DNA of 64,000 nucleotides, from assembly GCF_020524005.1 (NCBI RefSeq), contig NZ_JAIVKK010000014.1:51154-115153 (forward strand), given 5' to 3'. Position numbers and translations under genes: made by a program. Source of the DNA: Microbulbifer aggregans (GTDB taxonomy: Bacteria; Pseudomonadota; Gammaproteobacteria; Pseudomonadales; Cellvibrionaceae). Below are positions 9,501-20,506 of the stretch, piece by piece. How positions within the stretch are numbered: the first letter of the stretch is position 1; each line of letters starts with the position of its first letter. Under the pieces are notes generated by a model, which was not told the origin of the DNA, did not search any database, and worked only from the letters and a program-made list of their open reading frames with translations.

Positions 9501-12494
9501 ATGAAGAAGATGACTGGATTCAAAAAGAAATCCATGGCGACCGCTATTGCGGCGCTGACTGGATTCAGTGCTGCGGCACTGGCGCAGACCGACGATGCCA
9601 ATAGCATCGAAGAAGTGGCCGTACTGGGCGTACGTGGTGCCCAGAATTCTGCAGTCAACCTGAAGCGCGACACCGTTGCCATGGTAGACGGCATTATCGC
9701 GGAAGACATCGGCAAGCTGCCGGACGTCACCGTGGTCGACTCCCTGCAGCGTATCTCCGGCGTGCAGATCCTGCGCGACGCCGGTGAGGGCGCCCAGGCC
9801 AACATCCGCGGCCTGCCGCAAGTGGTAACCCTGTTGAACGGCGAACAGTACCTGACCGCCGGCAACCTGGGTGGCGCGCAGCCGAAGCTGACCGACATTC
9901 CGTCCCAGCTGCTGGGCGGTGTTGCGGTAAGCAAGTCCACCAACCTGAACAACTCCCTGAACGGCATCACCGGCACCATCGACCTGCAAACCCAGCGTCC
10001 GATGAAGTTCGATGAAGGTTTCACCTCTACCTTCGCCGCCGAAGCCGCCCAGGGCGACATCACCGGCGAGACCGACCCGGCTGTGAACGGCCTGGTGAGC
10101 TGGCGCAATGAGACCATGGGTGTGCTGGTATCTGCGAGCCAGAGCGAAGCCAACCTGGCCAACAACTACGCGGGTTACTCCGGCGCGGTTTACGGCAACA
10201 ACGACTGGGGCGGCAGCGGCATGAACTACAGTGCGCCGCACGGTTTCGACAGCTTCAACCGCGTGGTTGAGCGTGAGCGCACCGGCCTGAACCTGGCGTT
10301 CGAAGCCGAGCTGGGTAACGGTTTCAGCGTAGTCGCCGAAGGTTTCTACACCGAGCTGAACGAATACGACCGCAAAGTGGGACTGAACGTCTCCAACCGC
10401 TGGCAGACCCTCGACTGGTTGACCCCGACCGAGTACACCGACACCGGCTTTGACGGTGCCAACGGTGAAGACTGGGTGAACGTGGACGAGTACGCGGTAG
10501 ACGCCCTGTGGGTGAACTCCTTTACCGTAAACCGTGCCACCACTTCCGACTCCAAGAACTTCAACCTGGAGCTGAACTACGACAACGGCGGCAACTTCCG
10601 CGGTGGCGTGCGCGCTATCCACGGTGAAGCCAACCGTCTGTCCATGAATGGCCAGGCCCAGGGCGACCTGTCCAGCTGGCGTGAAGGCACCCCTAAAGAA
10701 ATCCTGCCGTTCTACCCGGAAGAAATCGCCAGCCAGTACGACGAAAGCCGTTACGTGGGTGAAGCCGGTGAAGAAGGCGGCCGTTTCATCGACCCGAACC
10801 CGGGCGGTTACGGCGAGACCCCACAGCTGACCTACGACATCTCCGGCAACCACCCGCTTTGGGGCGGTTTCGACAACCCCATCAGCGGCGGTCTGGGTGA
10901 CGGCGCGACCCTGCGCGATTACATGGCTAACCAGGACAGTTACGCCGTTGCGGCCTTCTCCTCCGAGGGCAACAACGAGTCCGACGCATCCATGGACGTG
11001 TTCTCTGCGCAGGGCACCTACGACTTCGATGAGCCGGTACTCGGCTTCGTAAACCGCGTTGATATGGGCCTGCGCCGCAGCGACCGCGAAGTGAGCATCG
11101 AGCAGTTCCACCTGTTCTCCCGTTTCTACGGCGGCAACGGTGCAACCGATCCTGCTGGCTGTGAAGCCCAGTGGAAAGCCATCGACGTGGTCATGAGCGA
11201 AGACCAGTGTCAGGCGGGTGAACTGGTGAACGGCGAGTTCCAGGGTTACACCGTAAACCGCCCGACCAAGCTCAACGAATACAACAACGTGATCTGGGTC
11301 GATGACTACGGCTCCGTGACTTCCGGCCTGCCGGGCGTGTGGGCGATCGATCCGCGCGACTTCGACGACGTAGTAGCGTTCCAGAAGAAAGTATTCGGCG
11401 ACGCCTACCGCGTAATCGTTCCGGGCCAGAGCTACGACGTTGGCTTCGTGGAAGACAGCTTCACCATCAACGCTGGCTTTGAGAAAGGCATCGTACGCGG
11501 TGACTTCGGTGTGCGCGTGATCGATACCGAGATCTCTGTGCGCCAGAATATTACCGGCGACATCAAGAACTACGGCGACACCAACATCGATGCTGGCGAC
11601 TACTACGCCACCAACGATTACACCGACGTGCTGCCGGCGCTGAACATGATCGTCGACGTGCGCGAGGACCTGCTGGTACGTTTCGCGGCGAGCAAGACCA
11701 TGACTCCGCTGGATCTGGGCAACTACGGTGGCGGCCTGAAGGTGAACACTTCTGACTGCCCGGAATTCGGCACCCGCTGTGTGACCAGCGCCGAATCCGG
11801 TGGTAACCCGTACCTGGATCCGTGGCGTGCGACTAACCTGGACGCGGCGGTGGAGTACTACTTCGGTGAGGGTTCCATGGTGAACCTGGCGGTGTTCGAT
11901 ATCGATATCGAAAGCTTCGTCGTGAACGGTGTGGGCGAGATGCGCGCCTTTGCCGACCTCGACGGCGTTGTACGCCGCGAAGTGCCGGTATCCGGCCCGG
12001 TACAGGGTGACGGTGGCCGCATTCACGGTGCAGAACTGGGTACCAAGCTGGCATTCGGCGACTTTATGGATGGCTTTATCAGCGACTTCGGTATCGACGC
12101 CAACTACACCTACTCGCCGAGCACCCAGGACAAGCTGGATGCCAACGGCAAGAAGCTGCCGTTCAACGACAACAGTGAACACCAGTTCAACTTCGTCACC
12201 TGGTACCAGGCGGATCGTCTGCAGGCACGTATTGCCTACAACTACCGCAGTGACCGTCTGATTGATCCGGATCTCGGCGGTACCGGCTTCCAGGCGTACC
12301 AGAAGCCCACCAGCTACGTGGATGCCCAGATCAGCTACGACGTGATGGATGATGTGACTGTGTACCTGAACGGTTCCAACATCACCGGCGAAATCGAGGA
12401 CTACTACATCGACTTCTCCGGCGCTGGCAAACAGTACCTGTCCCAGAACGAGTTCGAACCCCGCTACTCCCTGGGTGTTCGCGCGCGCTTCTAA
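9501..12494 (+). CDS. TonB-dependent receptor, Xanthomonas/Caulobacter carbohydrate type (receptor 1)
   Basis: 997 residues from the ATG at 9501, which has GGGGGAG about nine bases upstream; ATG 9483 and GTG 9474 are in-frame alternatives. A signal peptide (MKKMTGFKK to AAALA) is followed by a TonB-box-like EEVAVLG, the plug (IGKLPDVTVVDSLQRISGVQI; ANIRGLP) and a 22-strand-type barrel ending in an aromatic C-terminus (YSLGVRARF). It would import oligosaccharides across the outer membrane with TonB/ExbBD energy. Two halogenase-like genes and GH3 and GH81 enzymes follow, so a beta-1,3-glucan oligosaccharide is the likely substrate. Confidence 0.92.
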   Translation: MKKMTGFKKKSMATAIAALTGFSAAALAQTDDANSIEEVAVLGVRGAQNSAVNLKRDTVAMVDGIIAEDIGKLPDVTVVDSLQRISGVQILRDAGEGAQANIRGLPQVVTLLNGEQYLTAGNLGGAQPKLTDIPSQLLGGVAVSKSTNLNNSLNGITGTIDLQTQRPMKFDEGFTSTFAAEAAQGDITGETDPAVNGLVSWRNETMGVLVSASQSEANLANNYAGYSGAVYGNNDWGGSGMNYSAPHGFDSFNRVVERERTGLNLAFEAELGNGFSVVAEGFYTELNEYDRKVGLNVSNRWQTLDWLTPTEYTDTGFDGANGEDWVNVDEYAVDALWVNSFTVNRATTSDSKNFNLELNYDNGGNFRGGVRAIHGEANRLSMNGQAQGDLSSWREGTPKEILPFYPEEIASQYDESRYVGEAGEEGGRFIDPNPGGYGETPQLTYDISGNHPLWGGFDNPISGGLGDGATLRDYMANQDSYAVAAFSSEGNNESDASMDVFSAQGTYDFDEPVLGFVNRVDMGLRRSDREVSIEQFHLFSRFYGGNGATDPAGCEAQWKAIDVVMSEDQCQAGELVNGEFQGYTVNRPTKLNEYNNVIWVDDYGSVTSGLPGVWAIDPRDFDDVVAFQKKVFGDAYRVIVPGQSYDVGFVEDSFTINAGFEKGIVRGDFGVRVIDTEISVRQNITGDIKNYGDTNIDAGDYYATNDYTDVLPALNMIVDVREDLLVRFAASKTMTPLDLGNYGGGLKVNTSDCPEFGTRCVTSAESGGNPYLDPWRATNLDAAVEYYFGEGSMVNLAVFDIDIESFVVNGVGEMRAFADLDGVVRREVPVSGPVQGDGGRIHGAELGTKLAFGDFMDGFISDFGIDANYTYSPSTQDKLDANGKKLPFNDNSEHQFNFVTWYQADRLQARIAYNYRSDRLIDPDLGGTGFQAYQKPTSYVDAQISYDVMDDVTVYLNGSNITGEIEDYYIDFSGAGKQYLSQNEFEPRYSLGVRARF

Positions 12495-12536
12495 GGCATG
12501 CAACCTATTTGCATTTCTCACAGGATGTAAAGCGAC

Positions 12537-12566
12537 GAAGGCTCGGGGGTAACTCCGGGCCTTTGT
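12537..12566 (+). terminator. Possible terminator after TonB receptor 1
   Basis: An imperfect GC-rich hairpin (GAAGGCTCGG paired with CCGGGCCTTT around a short loop) is followed by TTTGTTG, 43 bases after the receptor stop. The U-tract is weak, so it may only reduce read-through into the halogenase genes. Confidence 0.4.
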
Positions 12567-12705
12567 TGTCTGTGGGGAGCAAAAAATTGCGTGCTTCGTT
12601 GTTAGTAATGGCAACAGTTCGGAATTTTTTTGTAATCGACCGCAATAACAATAGAAATACAGTGCAACGCACACACAGCTCCAACAGGGAGCAGGGCGAT
12701 GTAGC

Positions 12706-14253
12706 ATGACGAGAGCTTTGAATAGCGAACAGAATATCCAGCGGCTGGTGATCGTCGGAGGCGGCACCGCGGGCTGGATGGCGGCGGCGAGTCTGCAGCA
12801 GCATTTCCGTGGCACGCCGCTGTCGATCGCGCTGGTGGAGTCCCCGGACATCGGCACCATCGGCGTCGGTGAGGCCACCACGCCTACCATCCGCCGCTTT
12901 TACCAGCAGCTGGGTCTGAAAGACCTTTCGGTCATGCAGGCCATTGGCGCCACCTGCAAACTGGGTATCCAGTTCAATCACTGGAAAGCGCAGGGGCACA
13001 GCTTCTTCCATCCGTTCAGCGTGTTTGGTCAGTCCCTGAATGGGGTGGACTTCCTGCAGTACTGGCTGAAAGCCAAGAATGCCGGCCTCGCCGGTGACCT
13101 CACGGATTTTTCCCTCGGTGCGCAACTGGCGCTCGCCGACAAATTTTCCCCGCCCGCACCGAAACCGGCTTCTACCCTGAGCGTTTACGACTGGGCATTG
13201 CACCTGGATGCCGGGCGCTTTGCCGAACTGCTGCGCACACACGCGATCAGTGCCGGTGTCAGCCATATCCAGGGCACCATCGAACGGGTGCAGAAAACCG
13301 ATGATGGCTTTGTGCAGACACTGCACCTGCGGGACGGCCACACCGTGGATGGCGACCTGTTTATCGACTGCTCCGGCTTTCGCGGGCTGCTCATAGAGGG
13401 TGCACTGGAAACCGGGTTTGAAGACTGGAGCCAGTGGCTGCTGTGCGACGCGGCCTGGGTCGCGCCCAGTAAACGCAGCGGCGGCGCCAGGCCCTATACG
13501 CAGGTGGATGCACACAGCGCGGGCTGGCAGTGGAACATTCCGTTGCAAGAGCGCGATGGCAACGGGCGGGTTTTTGCCAGCCGCTTCCTTCCCGAGGATA
13601 GGGCACAGGCAGAATTTGCCGAAACACTGGGCGAGCGGGCGCTGGCGGAACCGCGCCTGATCCGCTTCCAGCCCGGAATCCGCAAGCAGGCCTGGAACGG
13701 CAATGTGATTGCGCTGGGCCTGTCGGCCGGATTTCTCGAACCGCTCGAGAGCACGTCCATTGCGTTGATCGAGACCGGAATCGAGCGGATCAAGCAACTG
13801 TTCCCGAGTCGCGGCATCAAGCCGGCGATTGTGGATGAGTTCAATCAGCAGACGCGTTTCGAGTACGAGCGCGTGCGGGATTTCATCGTCCTGCACTATG
13901 CGCTGAACGGGCGTGACGACAGCGACTTCTGGCGCGAGTGCCGCGACATGTGGCAGCGCGGCGATGTGCCGGACACCTTGAAGAGCAAGATCGAGTTGTT
14001 CCGCGCGCGCGGCTATGTGATGCGCTATCGCTGGGAAATGTTCCAGCCGGCGAGCTGGCTGGCGATCTTTTCCGGTTTTGATTACCTGCCGGATGGCTGG
14101 GACCTGGCTGCGGATCGGGTGCCGGAGCAGGCCCTGTGTTCCAGCCTGGAATCCATGCAGCAGAGCGTGCGCGCGGCGGTTGCCGAAGCGCCGGACCACG
14201 ACGAATTTCTCGCCCGCTACGTGCTGGGCGCACAACAGGAGTCCTCCACATGA
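12706..14253 (+). CDS. Tryptophan-halogenase-family flavoprotein 1
   Basis: 515 residues. An N-terminal FAD-binding motif GGGTAG (18-23) and the family block ESPDIGTIGVGEATTP are present. Lys85 in CKLGIQF aligns with the catalytic lysine of PrnA (K79). The GWxWxIP block is GWQWNIP, and EPLEST carries the conserved glutamate. All main residues of flavin-dependent halogenases are therefore kept. The true substrate is unknown; in TonB-receptor loci these proteins are common and halogenation has not generally been shown. The gene is 211 bases downstream of receptor 1, and its stop overlaps the start of a second family member (ATGA). Confidence 0.88.
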   Translation: MTRALNSEQNIQRLVIVGGGTAGWMAAASLQQHFRGTPLSIALVESPDIGTIGVGEATTPTIRRFYQQLGLKDLSVMQAIGATCKLGIQFNHWKAQGHSFFHPFSVFGQSLNGVDFLQYWLKAKNAGLAGDLTDFSLGAQLALADKFSPPAPKPASTLSVYDWALHLDAGRFAELLRTHAISAGVSHIQGTIERVQKTDDGFVQTLHLRDGHTVDGDLFIDCSGFRGLLIEGALETGFEDWSQWLLCDAAWVAPSKRSGGARPYTQVDAHSAGWQWNIPLQERDGNGRVFASRFLPEDRAQAEFAETLGERALAEPRLIRFQPGIRKQAWNGNVIALGLSAGFLEPLESTSIALIETGIERIKQLFPSRGIKPAIVDEFNQQTRFEYERVRDFIVLHYALNGRDDSDFWRECRDMWQRGDVPDTLKSKIELFRARGYVMRYRWEMFQPASWLAIFSGFDYLPDGWDLAADRVPEQALCSSLESMQQSVRAAVAEAPDHDEFLARYVLGAQQESST

Positions 14254-15767
14254 ACAGTGCAGACAACCGGATCCGCAAAATCGCTATCGTCGGCGGCGGC
14301 TCCACCGGCTGGATTGCGGCGGCGGTACTGGCCAACCAATTCAAACGCGAGCTGGTGGAAATTACCCTGGTGGAATCGGAAGAAATCGGCACCATCGGTG
14401 TTGGCGAATCCACCATCCCGCCTTTTGTCGGCCTGTTGCGCGGGCTGGGTATCGACGAACGCGACTTTATCCGCGAGACCCAGGCCAGCTTTAAGCTCGG
14501 CATCAGCTTCGAGGACTGGCACAGCAAAGGTGAAAAGTACTTTCACCCATTCGGCGTGATTGGCCAGCGCCTGGGTATACACGAGTTTTACCAGGCCTGG
14601 CTGTGGGCCCGGCAGAACGGCGACGACACCCCACTGCAGGATTACGCCCCGTGTTCGGTGATGGCGCGGGAGGGCAAGTTCTTCCTGCCGCAGAAAGCCC
14701 AGAAAACTCCGATTGGTGGCGGCGCCTATGCGCTGCACCTGGACGCCAAACTGGCCGGGCGCTACCTGCGCAAGTATGCCGAGGCCCGCGGTGTCCAGCG
14801 GGTCGAGGGGATCGTCAGTGAGGTGGAGAGCCGCACGGACGGCTTTATCGAACGCCTGCGTCTTAAGGATGGCCGCGAGGTCGAGGCGGATTTCTTTATC
14901 GACTGCACCGGCTTCCGCGCGCTGCTGATCGAAAAGCACCTTGGGGTGGGCTTCGAGGACTGGAAACAGTACCTGCCCTGTGATCGTGCGGTCACCGTAC
15001 AGACGGAGAACACCGGCGATACCACACCGTTCACCCGCGCTGCGGCGGAAGACGCCGGCTGGCGCTGGCGGATTCCGTTGCAGCACCGCACCGGCAATGG
15101 CTATGTGTACGACTCCCGTTTTATCAGTGACGAGGACGCCAGGGCGCGGTTGCTGGAAGCGGTGGATGGCAAGCCGCTTACCGATCCTATGGTGATTCCG
15201 TTTCGCACCGGCATTCGCGACGAGCTGTGGAAGAACAACTGCCTGTCGCTGGGCCTCGCATCCGGATTTATCGAGCCGTTGGAGAGCACCGCGATTCACC
15301 TGGTGACCCGCGGGGTGGATTTCTTCCTGCGCTTTTTCCCCGGCAAGGACTGCGATCCCGCGCTGGCAGCGGAGTACAACCGCCGCATGCGCCTGGACCA
15401 CGAGGAGATTCGGGATTTCATCGTGTTGCACTACTGCCTGACGGCCCGCGACGACACGGATTTCTGGCGCTGGTGGCAGGATGCGGAAATCCCGCAGACC
15501 CTGCGCGAGCGTATCGCCCTGTTCGAGGGCCACGGCGTGTTGCGTGAGGGGGTCGACGAGCTGTTCCACAGCCCCAGCTGGTATTCGGTATTCGAGGGCA
15601 TGGGCGTACGCCCGCGCGCGAGTGATCCGCGTATCGAAAACATGCCGCTGGCTACCATTCGCCAGGCGATGGAAAGCGGCCGCACGGCGATTGCGGAAAT
15701 GGTGGCGACTTTGCCGAGCCACGACGAATTTCTGAAAGAGCACTGCCCGGCGGTGAGCCTGAAGTAG
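14250..15767 (+). CDS. Tryptophan-halogenase-family flavoprotein 2
   Basis: 505 residues. The ATG at 14250 overlaps the previous stop and has AGGAG eight bases upstream. It has GGGSTG (FAD), VESEEIGTIGVGEST, the catalytic-type Lys82 in FKLGISF, GWRWRIP and EPLEST. It is clearly related to its neighbour but diverged well beyond a recent duplication. Two adjacent, translationally coupled members suggest that they act together, perhaps as a heteromer or in sequence. A long palindromic element follows within 35 bases. Confidence 0.88.
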   Translation: MNSADNRIRKIAIVGGGSTGWIAAAVLANQFKRELVEITLVESEEIGTIGVGESTIPPFVGLLRGLGIDERDFIRETQASFKLGISFEDWHSKGEKYFHPFGVIGQRLGIHEFYQAWLWARQNGDDTPLQDYAPCSVMAREGKFFLPQKAQKTPIGGGAYALHLDAKLAGRYLRKYAEARGVQRVEGIVSEVESRTDGFIERLRLKDGREVEADFFIDCTGFRALLIEKHLGVGFEDWKQYLPCDRAVTVQTENTGDTTPFTRAAAEDAGWRWRIPLQHRTGNGYVYDSRFISDEDARARLLEAVDGKPLTDPMVIPFRTGIRDELWKNNCLSLGLASGFIEPLESTAIHLVTRGVDFFLRFFPGKDCDPALAAEYNRRMRLDHEEIRDFIVLHYCLTARDDTDFWRWWQDAEIPQTLRERIALFEGHGVLREGVDELFHSPSWYSVFEGMGVRPRASDPRIENMPLATIRQAMESGRTAIAEMVATLPSHDEFLKEHCPAVSLK

Positions 15768-16248
15768 CGGAGTTTCTGGCGAGACCGTGGCGGTACCGCG
15801 ACCGGGTGTAGCTTTGTGAGACACGAGCTAGGCGCCCCCCCTTAACCCATCCCTGGGGGCTCGGCTGCGGCCGTCCTGGCCGCAGACGGTCTCACAAAGC
15901 TACACCCGGTCACGCCACCTTCGCGGGTAGCTCAGCGCGCTGAACAACCTTGTGAACCACGCGGGACTGATAGTCAGTCGCTCATCCCAGCCTGCACTCC
16001 CAGGTCTTTTTTTATCTTTGGGAAGTAAGTCGGGAAACCACTTCGCCGGGCCAAAGCTTAAAAATGCATCAGAGGGACTCCCACTTTCCCGGATCCGTGG
16101 GGTGGCAAGGTGGTTTGCTCCATTTTGGGCACGGGATTCAAAGTGGGACGAAGCTTTACCGCCGGTTGCGTACAAAGAAGCCTGAGAAATCTGAAATTAC
16201 AGAACCCATAGCAGTGGTTCGTTCACAAGAATAAGTGGGAGTTTTGCG
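15768..16248. promoter_or_regulatory. Region between halogenase 2 and the GH3 gene with paired AAGGTGGG-type sites
   Basis: No gene was found. The left half holds the palindromic element at 15801-15910. The right half has AAGGTGGTTT at 16107-16116 and AAAGTGGGACGA at 16140-16151, with GTGG cores 33 bases apart as before the TonB receptor gene. Reverse-strand copies of the same core (CCAC at 16038-16041 and 16081-16084) lie further upstream. These are candidate operator sites for the GH3 gene, whose start is about 100 bases downstream. Confidence 0.5.
15801..15910. repeat. Long palindromic element A upstream of the GH3 gene
   Basis: The 22-base arms at 15801-15822 and 15889-15910 are perfect inverted copies (ACCGGGTGTAGC and onward). 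Between them are AACCCATCCCTGGGGGCTC and a second hairpin (CTGCGGCC/GGCCGCAG). A sister element with the same plan lies at 18872-18969, after the GH3 gene. This looks like a mobile palindromic repeat (REP/MITE-like) or a repeated terminator. Confidence 0.9.
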
Positions 16249-16251
16249 GTG

Positions 16252-18792
<2,541 letters not shown>

Positions 18793-18871
18793 TCCTTTGA
18801 TCCTTTGGCCCGGCTGCCGCTGACCTCTGTGGGCAGCCGGATTCCACGAATGAGCTCCGTGGCGGCGCCGC

Positions 18872-18969
18872 TACCGGGTACGGTCTTGCGAGACACGCCG
18901 TGAACCCATCCATGGGGGCTCTTCCGCGAGGTCCCTCTCGCGGAAGGTCTCGCAAGACCGTACCCGGTA
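18872..18969. repeat. Long palindromic element B downstream of the GH3 gene
   Basis: The 23-base arms at 18872-18894 and 18947-18969 are perfect inverted copies (TACCGGGTACGGTCTTG and onward). The centre has AACCCATCCATGGGGGCTC and an inner hairpin (CTTCCGCGAG/CTCGCGGAAG). Arm sequences differ from element A in several places, but each element's two arms match each other. Such compensating change points to selection for, or homogenisation of, the fold. Confidence 0.9.
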
Positions 18970-19037
18970 TCGCCGCCTTCTCCCATAACTAAGCTTCAAT
19001 GAACGGTTATGGGAGAACTTGTGTTGGCAATGTTGGC

Positions 19038-20207
19038 TTAAGAGCCGGTAGGCCCTTCATCAAGGGTGCCAGCAGCAGCCCGCTTGCGATACTCCGTAGG
19101 CGACATCCCCACCAAACGGCTGAAGAACCGGTGGAACGCAGATTTACTGTTGAAACCGGATTCCAGTAACACGTCCAGTACCGTCATATCGGATTTCTCC
19201 GAGTCTGCCAGTAGCGCCTTCGCCGCTTCCACACGGTATGAATTCACGAACTCAAAAAAGTTGGTCCCGAAGTGTTTGTTGATCACTGAGGACACTTCTT
19301 TCGCCGGCAGGTCGATGCGCTCTGAGAACTGTTCCAGGTTCAGGTTTTTCTTCAGGTAGATCCGCTCGTTTTCCATCGCATTGCGCACCTTGGCAATAGC
19401 GGGTTCCGAGGGTTCGTCTTCGTTGACCGGCTCACGGCTTTCTTCCGGCTTGGTGTCCAGTAGCTGGTGAGCGTAGGTCAGGCTGTAGGCGAAGAAGGCG
19501 TTGATCAGAATGAACGTTACATAGTTGTCGGCGATGCCCATGTAGTCAGACACCACACTGCTGGAGAACTTGGCCACGATGTGCGTGAGCAGGGTCCAGC
19601 CCCAGGAAACCAGTAACCCCCAGGTCAGGGCCGACAGCCAGTCGAGTTCCACTTCGGAAAAATCCGAGTACTCATCCTGCAACTCTTTGCGGTAGCGGCG
19701 CACCAGGCGCAGGGACGCGAGCGCGTAGCAGAAGGGTACGATGCAGGCGAGGTCCCAGATCAGTTCGATGGCGTATTCGGAAGGCGCGCCTGCGGTGCCG
19801 GTACTCAGGTGACGCAGGTCGGCGCTGGTTACGCCGAGTACCGCCATCGCCAGCACCACCAGTCCCACCGGGATCAGGTGCAGGGCGTGCTTGCGATTGA
19901 GCGCGAAGGTCTTCTTAGTCAGCGAACAGAAATACAGATAGATCGCCGGCCCTTTCAGCAGTTGTGCTGAGAGCAAGAGATACGGCACCAGGGACTGCTC
20001 AAACCAGGGCGACAGGGTGAACTGGTCGTTCCACAGCACCAGCGTCAGGCTGGAAACCGCGGCAATGATCAGCAGGAAAGCGGTCAGGAGACGGCCGTCA
20101 TCGCGTCCGCGCTTGGGCAATATGGTGTGGAAGATGGCCAGCAGCAGGCACTCTGCGGCAGTCATCAGCAGCACAACATCAGGGATATTGAATATGTAGG
20201 CTTTCAT
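19038..20207 (-). CDS. Membrane-embedded AraC-type regulator (seven TM segments plus HTH_18)
   Basis: 389 residues from ATG 20207; the frame extends further upstream without a better site. About seven hydrophobic segments occupy the first 240 residues (VVLLMTAAECLLLAIFHTIL and onward). After an acidic linker (EESREPVNEDEPSEP), an AraC-family DNA-binding domain spans about 285-385 (LNLEQFSERIDLPAKEVSSVI; FNSKSAFHRFFSRLVGMSPTEYRKR). It would act from the inner membrane, coupling a periplasmic or membrane signal directly to transcription. It is divergent from the GH81 gene and near the GH3 gene, so it is the natural candidate regulator of the beta-glucan genes and of the AAGGTGGG-type sites. Confidence 0.85.
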   Translation of the reverse strand: MKAYIFNIPDVVLLMTAAECLLLAIFHTILPKRGRDDGRLLTAFLLIIAAVSSLTLVLWNDQFTLSPWFEQSLVPYLLLSAQLLKGPAIYLYFCSLTKKTFALNRKHALHLIPVGLVVLAMAVLGVTSADLRHLSTGTAGAPSEYAIELIWDLACIVPFCYALASLRLVRRYRKELQDEYSDFSEVELDWLSALTWGLLVSWGWTLLTHIVAKFSSSVVSDYMGIADNYVTFILINAFFAYSLTYAHQLLDTKPEESREPVNEDEPSEPAIAKVRNAMENERIYLKKNLNLEQFSERIDLPAKEVSSVINKHFGTNFFEFVNSYRVEAAKALLADSEKSDMTVLDVLLESGFNSKSAFHRFFSRLVGMSPTEYRKRAAAGTLDEGPTGS

Positions 20208-20396
20208 CTCTGCATCGTCAGATCGGACTTTTTTAACGGTTTTTTTATTATTTTTATTCGTCAGGCCGCGCAGTATAGGAGAATTTGCCCGCCCATAGGA
20301 GATTTCTGAATGGGCCGGGGCGCGCATTACCGTGCCATGACTGTGAAGTATTCAACGAATCCGCTCCTCAAGTAGCCCCAGTTTGCGTCGCCGCCG

Positions 20397-20408
20397 AAAG
20401 TGGGGCGA
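20397..20408 (+). promoter_or_regulatory. AAAGTGGGGCGA site upstream of the GH81 gene
   Basis: This 12-base sequence closely matches the sites at 9358 and 16140. It lies 99 bases before the GH81 start, in the 299-base divergent region shared with the AraC-type regulator. Similar single copies lie after the GH81 gene at 23487 (AAAGTGGGGCGC) and 23755 (AAAGTGGAACGC). Confidence 0.45.
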
Positions 20409-20506
20409 CTGGATATGACCCTCAAGCCACCATTTTCCGCGCGGTACATACAAGACAGTACCGATACAGCAGTACCAAATAAAAATAACGGAAATGGTAG
20501 GAAACA

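Noticed and set aside
9276..12890. A 1204-codon open frame on the minus strand opposite TonB receptor 1
   Set aside because: Its translation is Val/Ala/His-rich low-complexity sequence with no family motif and mirrors the codon bias of the receptor on the plus strand, whose plug, barrel and signal are unmistakable.
14217..15824. A 535-codon minus-strand frame opposite halogenase 2
   Set aside because: Shadow of the plus-strand flavoprotein; no recognisable domain.
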